Of a stretch of DNA of 64,000 nucleotides, positions 9,648 through 19,045 are shown piece after piece. This DNA is from Alphaproteobacteria bacterium (GTDB taxonomy: Bacteria > Myxococcota_A > UBA796 > GCA-2862545). Location: contig JACKER010000013.1 in the NCBI GenBank assembly GCA_020632925.1, positions 206,323-270,322 on the forward strand, in the 5' to 3' direction. The position numbers and the translations under genes were made by a program. Below the pieces are notes generated by a model. That model searched no databases and had not been told where the DNA came from. It saw only the letters and a program-made list of their open reading frames with translations. How positions within the stretch are numbered: position 1 is the first letter of the stretch; the number at the start of each line of letters is the position of its first letter.

Positions 9648-11019
9648 CGGGCTGCTCCGGGCCGAACGTCGACTCGAGCGCGCCCATCGCGGCCCAGAGC
9701 AGGTCCAGCTGCTCCTCCTCCTCGGGCGAGGTGCCGTCGGCCAACAGGTCCGGCCCCTCGTCGATCGCGCCCGGCCGCACCTCGAACATACGTCGTTCTC
9801 GGCCGAGGATCTCGAGCTTGTACCCCTCGTTGCGGAGCGCCCGGTTCATGCTCGTGGGGTCGGGGTCGAGGCTCCCCACGTCCGGGAAGCGGAAGCTCGC
9901 GATGGTGGCGTGGGGTCCGGGCGCGGTGGGGTCCGCGAGCACGTCCAGCAGGCTCGCGCCGTCCAGGACGGGGGCTTCCGGCGCCACGTCCACCAGCGCC
10001 GCCATCGTCGGCAGCAGGTCCACCACGTGGGCCAGCGCGTCGGTGGACGCCCCCTGCGCCACGGTCGGACCGGTGAACACGAGCGGCACCCGCACGCCGG
10101 CCTCGGTCATCGTGCCCTTGCTGCCCTCCCCGACGAAGGGGGGGACGATCGCCTCCTTGGGCGAGCCGTTGTCGCCGAGCAGCGCGATCGTCGTGTCCGC
10201 CAACACGTCGGGACCGAGCTTCGAGAACAGACGCCCGAGCTCGTGGTCCGCCGCGGACAGCATCGCGCGGTACAGCGTGACCTCGTCGTCGTCCTCCGAG
10301 ACCCGCTCGTCGAGCAGTCGCCCGGGGGGCGCGTGCAGCGGGACGTGGGGCGCGGAGAAGCTCACCACCAGCAGCCAGGGCTCGTCCGTGTGCCGGACGA
10401 AGTCGATGGCCTCGTCGATGGTGTCGGTGGTCGCGTAGGTGTGGGAGATCCGCTCCCGGCCGTCCTCCACCTTCACCCAGCGGTCGTAGTCCAGCGGCCC
10501 GTGCCGACCTTCGGGGACGGCGGAGAGGTTGGCCAGCGCACCCGCGAAGTGGTCGTAGCCGGAGCGGTTCGGGTGCGTGGCGGCGTCGGGTCGCCCGTCG
10601 CTGACCAGGTGCCACTTCCCCACCAGCGCCGAGCGCATCCCCGCGCGCGCTGCGACCTCGGCCAGCGTCTCCTCCTCGAGCGGCAGCTCGTAGGAAGGTC
10701 GGTCCTGCGCGAGGATGTCGCCGATGCCGGTCCGCCGGTTGTAGCGGCCGGTCTGGATCTCCGCGCGCGTCGGCGAGCACATCGGCGAGGACCAGGCCTG
10801 GGTGAACCGCGTGCCCACCTCGCACAGACAGTCCACCGTCGGCGTGGCGGCGACGTCGTCGGTCAGCTCCCAGGCGCCGAGCTGGTCCACGCCCACGTCG
10901 TCGAGGATCACGATCATGACGTTGCGCGGCTCCCCGCCGCGGGCAGCGGCCTCGTGCACGACCTCGCACGGCGGGGTGGCGGCGCATCCGGCGAGGAGCA
11001 GGGGTAGCAGGCGTCTCAC
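9637..11019 (-). CDS. Sulfatase (formylglycine-dependent, Cys-type)
   Basis: 460 residues. The GTG start at 11019 gives a lipoprotein-like leader 'RRLLPLLLAGCAATP'. The alkaline-phosphatase-superfamily metal site is recognisable near the N-terminus ('MIVILDDVGVDQLG'). The sulfatase signature 'CSPTRAEIQTGRY' starts at C81: a C-x-P-x-R motif whose Cys a formylglycine-generating enzyme would convert. 'LVGKWHL' and 'LGDNGSP' are further conserved blocks. The enzyme would hydrolyse a sulfate ester outside the cytoplasm; the substrate is unknown. No maturase gene is visible nearby. A longer in-frame reading upstream overlaps the divergent MopE-like gene and is unlikely. The 3' end overlaps the small gene at 9647. 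Confidence 0.9.
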   Translation of the reverse strand: MRRLLPLLLAGCAATPPCEVVHEAAARGGEPRNVMIVILDDVGVDQLGAWELTDDVAATPTVDCLCEVGTRFTQAWSSPMCSPTRAEIQTGRYNRRTGIGDILAQDRPSYELPLEEETLAEVAARAGMRSALVGKWHLVSDGRPDAATHPNRSGYDHFAGALANLSAVPEGRHGPLDYDRWVKVEDGRERISHTYATTDTIDEAIDFVRHTDEPWLLVVSFSAPHVPLHAPPGRLLDERVSEDDDEVTLYRAMLSAADHELGRLFSKLGPDVLADTTIALLGDNGSPKEAIVPPFVGEGSKGTMTEAGVRVPLVFTGPTVAQGASTDALAHVVDLLPTMAALVDVAPEAPVLDGASLLDVLADPTAPGPHATIASFRFPDVGSLDPDPTSMNRALRNEGYKLEILGRERRMFEVRPGAIDEGPDLLADGTSPEEEEQLDLLWAAMGALESTFGPEQPGAR

Positions 11020-11074
11020 CCCGCGGTCATACCCCGACGGCCCCGGCCGTGCGGGGGTCGAGTAGGATGGGCCG

Positions 11075-13834
11075 ATGGTCTGGCGGCGCTCTCCGCTCCT
11101 GCTCCTGTCCGCGGTCCTCGGCGGCTGCCCGTGGATCGGGTCGGAGGCCTTCGACGCCAGGCTGGACGCCGACGGCGACGGGCTGGTCGCGGCCGAGCTC
11201 GGGGGAGCGGACTGCGACGACACCGATCCCGTGCGCGGGGCGGCGCCGACCTGGTACGAGGACGGGGACGGCGACGGCTACGGCGCGGACGAAGGCGAGA
11301 CCCTCGTCGCCTGCGACCCGCCGGACGGCTGGGCCGCGAGCGTGGGGGACTGCGACGACGGCGACCCCGCGCGGTTCCCCGGCGCCGAGGAGCGCTGCAA
11401 CGGGCTGGACGACGACTGCGACGGGCTCGGGGACCCGGAGGACGCTCCGGGCGGGCCGACCTGGTACCTGGACGCGGACGGCGACGGCTACGGGGATCCC
11501 GCGCAGACCGAGGTCGCCTGCGGCGCGCCGTCCCACTTCGTCGACCGTGCAGGGGACTGCGACGACGGCGACCCGGACCTGAACCCCGAGACGGTCTGGC
11601 ACCTGGACGACGACCACGACGGGTATGGCGGCGACGAGACGGTCACCGGCTGCGAGGAGCCCCCGTGGTCCACCGCGAGCGGCACGGACTGCGACGACGC
11701 CGATCCCGACGTGAACCCCGCGGCGCAGGAGCGCTGCGACCCCGACGACGTCGACGAGGACTGCGACGGCGACGCGGACGACCTCGACCCGGACGCGATC
11801 GGGCAGATCGCGTGGACCGAGGACGGCGACGGCGACGGGTACGGCGTGGACGGCACCGAGGTCAGCGCCTGCGACCCGCCCACGGCGTCCTCGGTGGCGC
11901 AGGGTGGGGACTGCGACGACCTCGCGTTCGCCGTGCATCCGAACGCGGCCGAGCGCTGCGACGAGGTGGACAGCGACTGCGACCTCGATCTCGACGATCC
12001 GGACGCCTCGGGGCGGCTGCCGCTGTACGCGGACACCGACGGCGACGGCTGGGGCTCGGGCGCGCCCATCGGCGACGGCTGCTTCGAGACGGCGAACGCC
12101 GTGTTCGGCACGGGAGACTGCCGGCCCGGGGATCCGAGCTTCCACCCGGGGGCGGCGGACACCTGCTACGACGGCGCGGACCAGGACTGCGCCGGCAACG
12201 ACGACGACGACTGCGACGGCGACGGGTTCGTGGCGGACTTCCGCGGCGGCGACGACTGCGACGACGACGACCCGCTGGTGTACCCGGGGAGCGCGCCGGC
12301 GGTCCGCGAGGTGCCCGGTACCTACGCGACCATCCAGGCGGCGGTGGACGCGGCCTGCGATGGGGACGTGGTGGAGGTCGACGCGGGGACCTGGGTGGGG
12401 GCGGTGACCATCGACCGCGCCATCGACGTGCGCGGCGCGGGCCCAGGGGTCACGGTGATCGACGCGCAGGGCAGCGGTCCCACCCTCAGCGTGACCACCG
12501 CCCGACTCTCGTCGTTGTCCCTGGTGAACGGGTCGAATCTCGGGAACGGGGGGTGCCTCGTCGTGACGGCAGCCGCGATCGTCGAGGACGTCACCATCGC
12601 CGACTGCTTCGGCGCGATCGGCGGGGGCGTGTTCGTCGCCCCCTACGCCAGCCTGGTGATGACGGACACCGAGATCCTGCGGTCGAGCTCGGGCATGGGC
12701 GGCGGGATGATGGGCTCGGTGGGCTCGACCCTGTCGCTGGAGCGCGTGCTGTTCGAGGACGACGTCGCGACCAGCGCGGGAGGGCTGGGCATCTCGGTCG
12801 GTCTGCTCGACATGCACGACGTGGTCTTCCGGCGCACGACGGCCTCGACCGGCGGCGCGATGATGGCGTTGACGGTGGGCGGCACGTGGGAACGGGTGAC
12901 CCTCGACGGCGTCGGAGGGGCGGGCTTCCCCGGCATCTACGCGAACAACGTCGCCGGCCTCACGATCCGGGACCTGCTCGCCGTCGACGGCCGCGGCGAG
13001 GTGTCCTCGCAGGGTACGGCGATGTTCCTCGACCAGGTCCACGACGCGGTGATCGAACGGGTCCGGGTCGAGGGAGGCGTGGGGGGATGGGGGGTGGGCG
13101 CCAACGCCTCCAGCGTGCGCGTGGGGGTGTCGGCAGGCACGGCGACGGTGTCGGACGTGCAGCTGGTGCGCGCACCAGGGCAGCTCGACCTCGTCACGGG
13201 GCTCGCGAGCGACCGGCTCACGGTCCGCAACGTCACGGTCGTGCAGAGCGCCACCGCGGGGTTGCGCGCGACCGCCAACACCGGCGCCATCGACGTCGCC
13301 GATGCGGTGCTGGTCGACAACGCCGGGGCCGGGCTGTCGGCCGTGGGCAACGGCGTGACCCTGACGCGGGCGGACGTGGTCGGGAACGCCGGCGGGGATC
13401 TCGTCGGCCCGGTCGTCGCCACCGACGTCCTCGCGGTCGACCCCGGCTTCCGTAGCCTGGGCCCCGCCGTCCCCGATGCGCTCGTGGATCTCCGGCCGGG
13501 ACCGGGCTCGCCGCTGATCGACGCCGGCGACCCGACGACCTCCGACCCCGACGGCAGCCGCACGGACCTCGGCGGGTACGGGGGACCGGCCGCCGACCCC
13601 CTGTGGTGGGAGGACCTGGACGCCGACGGGATGCTCGACGACGTCGAGCGCTGGTTCGGGCTCGACCCGAGCGTCGACGACAGCGCGCTCGACCCGGACG
13701 GGGACGGGCTCACGAACCTCCAGGAGTTCCAGCTGGGGACCTTCCCGGACACCAGCGACACCGACGGCGACGGGCTGAGCGACCGGGCCGAGGCGCTCGG
13801 GGGCAGCGACCCGCTCGACGGTGCCTCGCCGTGA
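11075..13834 (+). CDS. MopE-like repeat / beta-helix / TSP3 surface lipoprotein
   Basis: 919 residues. The leader 'LLLLSAVLGGC' predicts a lipoprotein. Residues 30-400 hold repeats of the MopE-type metal-binding motif ('YLDADGDGYGD' ... 'GDCDDGDP' ... 'ERCNGLDDDCDG'), frequent in Myxococcota surface proteins. Residues 410-800 look like a right-handed beta-helix starting with 'TYATIQAAVDAACDGDVVEV'. The C-terminus carries thrombospondin-type-3 calcium repeats ('DPDGDGLTNLQEFQLGTFP', 'DTDGDGLSDRAEALGG'). It is probably displayed on the cell surface and binds Ca2+ or another metal; a beta-helix could bind a polysaccharide. Its TGA overlaps the next GTG by 4 bp. Confidence 0.85.
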   Translation: MVWRRSPLLLLSAVLGGCPWIGSEAFDARLDADGDGLVAAELGGADCDDTDPVRGAAPTWYEDGDGDGYGADEGETLVACDPPDGWAASVGDCDDGDPARFPGAEERCNGLDDDCDGLGDPEDAPGGPTWYLDADGDGYGDPAQTEVACGAPSHFVDRAGDCDDGDPDLNPETVWHLDDDHDGYGGDETVTGCEEPPWSTASGTDCDDADPDVNPAAQERCDPDDVDEDCDGDADDLDPDAIGQIAWTEDGDGDGYGVDGTEVSACDPPTASSVAQGGDCDDLAFAVHPNAAERCDEVDSDCDLDLDDPDASGRLPLYADTDGDGWGSGAPIGDGCFETANAVFGTGDCRPGDPSFHPGAADTCYDGADQDCAGNDDDDCDGDGFVADFRGGDDCDDDDPLVYPGSAPAVREVPGTYATIQAAVDAACDGDVVEVDAGTWVGAVTIDRAIDVRGAGPGVTVIDAQGSGPTLSVTTARLSSLSLVNGSNLGNGGCLVVTAAAIVEDVTIADCFGAIGGGVFVAPYASLVMTDTEILRSSSGMGGGMMGSVGSTLSLERVLFEDDVATSAGGLGISVGLLDMHDVVFRRTTASTGGAMMALTVGGTWERVTLDGVGGAGFPGIYANNVAGLTIRDLLAVDGRGEVSSQGTAMFLDQVHDAVIERVRVEGGVGGWGVGANASSVRVGVSAGTATVSDVQLVRAPGQLDLVTGLASDRLTVRNVTVVQSATAGLRATANTGAIDVADAVLVDNAGAGLSAVGNGVTLTRADVVGNAGGDLVGPVVATDVLAVDPGFRSLGPAVPDALVDLRPGPGSPLIDAGDPTTSDPDGSRTDLGGYGGPAADPLWWEDLDADGMLDDVERWFGLDPSVDDSALDPDGDGLTNLQEFQLGTFPDTSDTDGDGLSDRAEALGGSDPLDGASP

Positions 13835-14586
13835 TCGCCTGGTGGTCCGCCCTCGCGCTCGCGAGCGAGTGCCCGCCGGCCCATGCCGACGAGCTCGAGC
13901 AGACGCTCGGCCGCGCGGAGCGGGCCTACGCCGACCTCGACGAGGAGACCTTCCTGCACGAGCTCGACGAGCTCGCGGTCCGCACGCCCTGCCTCGCCGA
14001 GCCGCTGTCGCCCACGCTCGTCGCCCGCTACCACCGCGCGATCGCGCTGCGGCTCTACGGGACCAGCCCGGATCGGGCGCTCGCCTCGGTGGGCGCGAGC
14101 CGTGCCGCCGACCCGACGTTGACGCTGCCCTGGGTCGCGCCCGACCACCCGTTGGGTCTCGCGTGGGCGGCAGCGCCGGACCCGGCGACCGACCGGCTGC
14201 CCCGGCCGCGGCACGGCGTGCTCTGGCTCGACGGCGAGGCCGTGCGCGCCCGCCCGGAGTCCCGCGCCGCCCTCGTCCAGTGGTTCCCCGAGGGCGGTGA
14301 GCCGACGAGCTCGCTCGTGTTCCCCGACGACCCGTTCCCGAGCTACACCCACGTCTCCCCGCTGCGACAGGGGTTGGCCGTGGGCGCGGTCGGCAGCTTC
14401 GCGCTGGCGGCGGGAGCCTGGGCCGGCGCGCTGGTGGCACGGGGCGACTTCGCCCAGCCCGACCACGATCTCACCGAGCTCCAGCGCTTGCGGACGACGG
14501 CGAACGGGCTCGCGATCGGCTCGGGCGTCCTGGTCCTCGCGGGTGGCGGCCTGCTCGGCGCCTCGTTCGTGGTGGACCGCCCGTGA
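13831..14586 (+). CDS. Envelope protein with signal peptide and C-terminal TM helices
   Basis: 251 residues. The GTG start sits in a GTGA overlap with the preceding stop. A signal peptide ends near 'LALASECPPAHA'; a helical domain follows, then two hydrophobic helices near residues 180-200 ('LAVGAVGSFALAAGAWAGAL') and 225-245 ('IGSGVLVLAGGGLLGASFVV'). This pattern of helical periplasmic domain plus paired C-terminal TMs recurs in proteins encoded beside myxobacterial kinases, but I cannot name a family. Its stop overlaps the GTG of the kinase gene, so all three genes from 11075 to 16211 look co-translated. Confidence 0.75.
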   Translation: MIAWWSALALASECPPAHADELEQTLGRAERAYADLDEETFLHELDELAVRTPCLAEPLSPTLVARYHRAIALRLYGTSPDRALASVGASRAADPTLTLPWVAPDHPLGLAWAAAPDPATDRLPRPRHGVLWLDGEAVRARPESRAALVQWFPEGGEPTSSLVFPDDPFPSYTHVSPLRQGLAVGAVGSFALAAGAWAGALVARGDFAQPDHDLTELQRLRTTANGLAIGSGVLVLAGGGLLGASFVVDRP

Positions 14587-16211
14587 TCCTGCAGCCGGGC
14601 GACGTCGTCGACCGCTACGTGGTCGAGCGGGCGATCGGCGAGGGCGGCATGGCCCGCGTGTACCGCGTCCGCCACACCCAGCTGGGCACCCTGCACGCGC
14701 TCAAGGTGCTGTCGGTGCCGAGCCGCTCGGTCCGTGAGCGGCTGCTCCAGGAGGGCCGGCTCCAGGCCAGCCTCAAGCACGAGAACGTGGTCGCCGTGCA
14801 GGACGTGATCTCGGTGGAATCGGTGCCCGGGCTGGTGATGGAGTACGTCGACGGCCCCACCCTGGCGCACCTGCTCGCCGTCCAGCGGCCCACGCGGGCC
14901 CAGGTGGACGCGCTCGCGGCGGGCATCCTCCGCGGCGTGGCCCACGCGCACGCGATCGGCGTGGTGCACCGCGATCTGAAGCCCCACAACGTGCTCGTCG
15001 CGACGGTGGGCGGTCGCGTGGTGCCGAAGATCACGGACTTCGGGCTCGCCAAGGTGCTCGCGACCGAGCCGCAGGGCAGCCACGCCACCCGGTCGGGGGC
15101 GGCGCTGGGCACGCCCTCCTTCATGGCGCCCGAGCAGGTCCGCGACAGCAAGACCGTCGGCCCGGCCGCGGACCTGTGGTCGCTCGGCTGCGTGTTGTAC
15201 GAGCTCGCGACGGGTCAGCGGGCGTTCCGCGGCGACGACGTCTTCGAGACGTACACCCAGGTCACGAGCGGCCGGTACGCGCCGATGACCGACCACGACC
15301 CGGACGTGCCCGAGCGCTGGGTCCGCGCGGTCCAGAGCGCGCTCGTCGTGGACGTGGACGCCCGGGTCGGGAGCGCGGTGGCGCTGCTCGAGACGTGGCT
15401 CGGCGACGAGCCGATCGAGGACCGCGCGTGGAACACCGAGGAGGTCGACCGCGTGGCCTCCCTCGGCGCTGGCGGCACCGCGTGGAGCGCGGGCTCGGGC
15501 GACCCGTCGGCGCCCCCGCCACACGATCTGCGGACCTGGGAGCTGTCGAAGGCCAGCGAGGGCTCCGACCCCACCTGGGACGAGCGCGCGATGTCCGCCG
15601 TCGCTCCCCCGCCGCCGGTCGTGGCGCCGCCCGGGTCGCTCGCGAACCGCGGCCGCCTGTGGTGGGCGATGGGCGCCGCCGTGGTCGCGGTGGCGCTGTT
15701 CGGTACCGCCCGCGTCGCCTGGCTGGTCCTGCGCCCGACCGTCCGCCTGGACCCCGTTCCCATCGAGCAGATCCCCTCCTCCGTCTCCAAACGCCACCCC
15801 GCCCCCGCTCCCCCTCCCGCTCCCGCTCCCGCCCCCGCTCCCGCTCCTGCTTCGGTGCCCGTGCCCGTGCCCGTGCCCGTGCCCGTGCCCGTGCCCGCTC
15901 CGGCGCCCGTGCCCGTTCGCCCGCCCCCACCCGCGCCCACACCCACGCCCCCGCCCACGCCCCCCGCTCCCGCTCCCGTCCCCGAGACCACGGGCGAGGT
16001 GATCCCCCCACCCAACGTCCGCCTCGTCCTGCTCGACACCGACGGCCGGTCCCACGCCCCTGGCGACCTCCCACCCGGCCACTACCGCATGCAGGCCATG
16101 TTCGATCCCGTCCGCCCCACGCCCGTGGGTGACCTCGACCTGCTCGCCGGTGAGCACGTCACCGTCGTCTGCAGCACCAGCCTCGGGAACTGCTCGATCC
16201 GATCACGGTGA
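14583..16211 (+). CDS. Transmembrane Ser/Thr protein kinase, proline-rich tail
   Basis: 542 residues. The N-terminal kinase domain has a Gly-rich loop 'GEGGMARVYRV', a catalytic loop 'HRDLKPHNVLV' with H129-R130-D131, 'DFGLAK' and an activation segment ending 'GTPSFMAPEQ', so it should be active. A single TM helix follows around residues 360-380 ('WWAMGAAVVAVALFG'). The region after it (about 403-466) is low-complexity Pro-Ala-Val sequence, and the last 70 residues form a small extracytoplasmic domain. It is the third gene of a coupled cluster with a surface lipoprotein and an envelope protein, so it may sense an envelope state. GTG start by GTGA overlap. Confidence 0.93.
   Translation: MILQPGDVVDRYVVERAIGEGGMARVYRVRHTQLGTLHALKVLSVPSRSVRERLLQEGRLQASLKHENVVAVQDVISVESVPGLVMEYVDGPTLAHLLAVQRPTRAQVDALAAGILRGVAHAHAIGVVHRDLKPHNVLVATVGGRVVPKITDFGLAKVLATEPQGSHATRSGAALGTPSFMAPEQVRDSKTVGPAADLWSLGCVLYELATGQRAFRGDDVFETYTQVTSGRYAPMTDHDPDVPERWVRAVQSALVVDVDARVGSAVALLETWLGDEPIEDRAWNTEEVDRVASLGAGGTAWSAGSGDPSAPPPHDLRTWELSKASEGSDPTWDERAMSAVAPPPPVVAPPGSLANRGRLWWAMGAAVVAVALFGTARVAWLVLRPTVRLDPVPIEQIPSSVSKRHPAPAPPPAPAPAPAPAPASVPVPVPVPVPVPVPAPAPVPVRPPPPAPTPTPPPTPPAPAPVPETTGEVIPPPNVRLVLLDTDGRSHAPGDLPPGHYRMQAMFDPVRPTPVGDLDLLAGEHVTVVCSTSLGNCSIRSR
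15785..15990 (+). repeat. Low-complexity Pro/Ala/Val-coding tandem repeat
   Basis: CCCGCT, CCCGTG and CCCACG hexamers repeat in tandem and encode PA, PV and PT dipeptides, forming the spacer after the TM helix of the kinase. The strand bias is strong (C-rich on plus). Such hexamer arrays are prone to length change by slippage, which would alter spacer length in frame. Confidence 0.75.
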
Positions 16212-16322
16212 CGGTTCTCGCGATCGCCGGTGTCGGTAGGGATGCCGCGGCGCTCCTTCGGGCGAATGGCCACGCGGGGCTCGGCGTCCGAGCCCCCGCG
16301 CGCGGCGATGGAGGAGACACAC

Positions 16323-17672
16323 ATGCGTACCCAGGCGATGCCCCTGATCTGGTTGGTGGCGTCCGGCTGCATCATCGTCGAGGAGCACCGCGTGGTCCGC
16401 CCCGGCGACGACGGCACGGACGTCACGTTCGTCGGCTGCACCGCGGACAGCGACTGCGACGGCCTGACCGACGAGGAGGAGGCCCAGCACCCCCTGTGCG
16501 ATCCGAACGACGCCGACAGCGACGACGACGGTCTGCTCGACGGCGAAGAGGTGGACATGGGGACCGACCCCGGCCGCGCCGACACCGACGGCGACGGGGT
16601 GAACGACGGCGACGAGGTCGCCCACGGCTGCGACCCCCTCGACCGCGACACCGACGACGACGGGCTCGGCGACGGCCAGGAGGGGTACACCGGCACCGAT
16701 CCGCTCGACCCCGACTGCGACGACGACGGGTTGAACGACGGCGACGAGCTGCACGGCGGCACCGACCCGCACGACAGCGACACCGACGACGACGGGCTGC
16801 TCGACGGTGAGGAGGCGGGCCACGGCTGCGACCCGACGAACCCCGACACCGACGGTGACGGGATCAACGACGGCGACGAGGTCGACGCCGGCACCGACCC
16901 GTCCTCGAACGACAGCGACGACGACGGCATCCCCGACGACCAGGAAGCCGGTCACGGGTGTGACCCGACGAACCCCGACACCGACGGTGACGGCCTGAAC
17001 GACGGCGACGAGCTGGGCGCGGGCTCCGATCCGACGAACCCCGACACCGACGGCGACGGGCTGCAGGACGGGGACGAGGCCGGGCACGGCGCCGATCCGA
17101 CGGACGCGGACACCGACGACGACGGCATCGACGACGGCGACGAGGTCGACGGCGGCACCGATCCGGCGAACGCGGACACCGACGGCGACGGCGTGCCCGA
17201 TGGGGTCGAGGTGGACCACGGCTGCGACCCGACGGACGCGGACACCGACGACGACGGGCTGAACGACGGGTCCGAGGTCGACCACGGCACCGATCCGCTG
17301 GATCCGGACACCGACGACGACGGGCTGCTCGACGGCGAGGAGGTCGGACGCGGGACCGATCCGCTCGACCCCGACACCGACGGCGGCGGTTGCGGCGACG
17401 GCGCCGAGGTGCTCGAGGGCGACGACCCGCTGGACGCCAGCGACGACGCGCACGACGGCAACGGCGGCACGACGACCGATCCGGGGACGACCGACCCCGG
17501 GACGACGGGAGGCTCGACCTCGGGTGCGCAGCGGCCCCACCAGCAGCAGGATGATGTGGGTGACGGCCACATGGTCGGCGGCTGCGGCTGCAACACCGAC
17601 GCCAACGCCGCTTCGGCGGGGTGGATCGGGCTGCTCCTCGGTCTGTTCGGCCTGCGTCGCCGCCGCGGGTGA
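16323..17672 (+). CDS. TSP3-repeat surface protein with MYXO-CTERM-like tail
   Basis: 449 residues. The ATG at 16323 follows GGAGGAGA and begins a lipoprotein leader ('LIWLVASGC'). Residues 45-370 are about 15 thrombospondin-type-3 calcium-binding units of roughly 22 residues ('DTDGDGVNDGDEV', 'DTDDDGLLDGEE'). A Gly/Thr-rich linker leads to the C-terminus: Cys-Gly-Cys, then a hydrophobic helix 'AGWIGLLLGLFGLRRRRG'. This Cys - TM helix - Arg cluster is the MYXO-CTERM sorting signal, known in the family to be processed at the Cys by a myxosortase and to yield a surface lipoprotein. Having both an N-terminal lipobox and a C-terminal tag is noteworthy. Confidence 0.88.
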   Translation: MRTQAMPLIWLVASGCIIVEEHRVVRPGDDGTDVTFVGCTADSDCDGLTDEEEAQHPLCDPNDADSDDDGLLDGEEVDMGTDPGRADTDGDGVNDGDEVAHGCDPLDRDTDDDGLGDGQEGYTGTDPLDPDCDDDGLNDGDELHGGTDPHDSDTDDDGLLDGEEAGHGCDPTNPDTDGDGINDGDEVDAGTDPSSNDSDDDGIPDDQEAGHGCDPTNPDTDGDGLNDGDELGAGSDPTNPDTDGDGLQDGDEAGHGADPTDADTDDDGIDDGDEVDGGTDPANADTDGDGVPDGVEVDHGCDPTDADTDDDGLNDGSEVDHGTDPLDPDTDDDGLLDGEEVGRGTDPLDPDTDGGGCGDGAEVLEGDDPLDASDDAHDGNGGTTTDPGTTDPGTTGGSTSGAQRPHQQQDDVGDGHMVGGCGCNTDANAASAGWIGLLLGLFGLRRRRG

Positions 17673-17676
17673 CGGC

Positions 17677-19044
17677 TCAGGCCAGCGGCCAGGGCCTCGC
17701 CTGCTCGAGCTCGTAGGCCAGCTCGAGCAGCGTTCGCTCTCCGCCCACCCGGGTGGAGAGCTGCACGCCGATCGGGCGACCGTCCGACGAGCGACCCAGG
17801 GGCAGCGAGATGCCCGGCGCGCCCGACACGTTGTGCGCGGGCGTGTACGGGACGTAGGCCAGCAGCCGCTCGCGCTTCTGGTCGAAGGGGACCGTGGGCG
17901 CGAGGTGGCCCAGCGGCGGTGGCGGGGCGGCGGTCACGGGCGTCACCAGCACGTCGATGCCCTCGAAGCCCGCGTCCCACGTGCGGGCGAAGCGCCGCAA
18001 CCGGAGGATCGCGGTCGGCAGGCGCCAGGCCCGCCGGCGGAACGACCGCATCAGGCCCTGCGTCCAGGGTTCGAGCTGGCGCCGGTCGAAGCGGTCGCCC
18101 GCGCGACGCCCGAGCTGGGCCGTGGCCCAGGCGACGAACGCCCAGTAGAGCAGGAAGTCCCGCTCGAAGCGGTCGTCGAAGGGGAAGGGGACCTCGGTCA
18201 CGCGGTGACCCAGCTCCTCGAGCGTCGCCGCCGTGCCGCGGGCGGCCGCCACGACCTCGGGGTCGATCGGGCTGCCGAGCGGGGAGCCGGTGTACAGCCC
18301 GACGCGCAGGCGCGCCGTGCCCGGGCCGCGCACGTGCCCCACCGGCGGGAGCGAGGGGTCGGCGAAGGCCTGCTCGGCCGCGGCGAACCAGGCCGCCGTG
18401 TCGCGTACGGTCCGCGTCAGCACGCCGGGGGTGGCGATCGGGACCGGCAGCGCGGTGACGCCGTCCAGGGGGACCAGCCGCCGCTGGCTCGGCTTGAGCC
18501 CGACCAGGCCGGTGGACGCGGCCGGGATGCGGATCGAGCCGCCGCCGTCCGACGCGTGCGCGATCGGCACCACGCCCGCGGACACGAGCGCCGCCGCGCC
18601 GCCCGAGGAGCCGCCGGGCGAGAAGCCGGGCGCGCGCGGGTTCACCGTGGGCCGGTGGGCGAGGGGCTCGGTCGCGCAGGTGAGGCCGAACTCCGGGGTC
18701 GCCGACTTCCCGAGGGCGACGAGCCCGGTCGAGAGCAGCTGCGCCACGTTGGGGGAGGTCTCGCGGGGCACGAGGTCGCGGAAGGCGCGCGACCCGAAGC
18801 CGGTGCGCACGCCCGCGAGGTGGTCCAGGTCCTTCACGAAGGTCGGCACCCCCGCCAGCGGACCCCGCACGCCGCGCCCGACCTCGTCCAACGCTCGCTC
18901 GAAGGTGGGGGTCACGATCGCGTTGAGCGCGTGCTGCTCGGCGCGAGCGATCGCCGCCTCCACCACCTCGCGCGCGCTCACGTCGCCGGCGGCGATGCGC
19001 TCCGCGGTCTCGACGGCGTCCCAGGTGCCGAGCTCGTCCCGCAC
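17677..19044 (-). CDS. Amidase (amidase signature family)
   Basis: 455 residues, the normal length. The Ser-cisSer-Lys triad is visible: Lys in 'GVPTFVKDLD', the Gly/Ser-rich block 'GGSSGGAAALVSAGVVPIA' and the nucleophile region 'DGGGSIRIPAA'. It resembles the AtzF/GatA-like and 6-aminohexanoate-hydrolase branch. It hydrolyses an amide, giving acid plus amine; the substrate cannot be read. No GatB or GatC lies nearby, so a role in tRNA transamidation is unlikely. The chosen GTG (19044) lies just after the stop of the small membrane gene; a GTG at 19068 would overlap it. The 3' end converges on the MYXO-CTERM gene with 4 bp between. Confidence 0.92.
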   Translation of the reverse strand: MRDELGTWDAVETAERIAAGDVSAREVVEAAIARAEQHALNAIVTPTFERALDEVGRGVRGPLAGVPTFVKDLDHLAGVRTGFGSRAFRDLVPRETSPNVAQLLSTGLVALGKSATPEFGLTCATEPLAHRPTVNPRAPGFSPGGSSGGAAALVSAGVVPIAHASDGGGSIRIPAASTGLVGLKPSQRRLVPLDGVTALPVPIATPGVLTRTVRDTAAWFAAAEQAFADPSLPPVGHVRGPGTARLRVGLYTGSPLGSPIDPEVVAAARGTAATLEELGHRVTEVPFPFDDRFERDFLLYWAFVAWATAQLGRRAGDRFDRRQLEPWTQGLMRSFRRRAWRLPTAILRLRRFARTWDAGFEGIDVLVTPVTAAPPPPLGHLAPTVPFDQKRERLLAYVPYTPAHNVSGAPGISLPLGRSSDGRPIGVQLSTRVGGERTLLELAYELEQARPWPLA

Positions 19045-19045
19045 G

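Noticed and set aside
13351..13834. A separate gene for the TSP3 tail of the MopE/beta-helix protein
   Set aside because: It is in frame and continuous with the upstream coding sequence, with no internal ribosome site.
17677..19044. Amidase as GatA of a tRNA amidotransferase
   Set aside because: No gatB or gatC is adjacent and the sequence is closer to stand-alone amidases.
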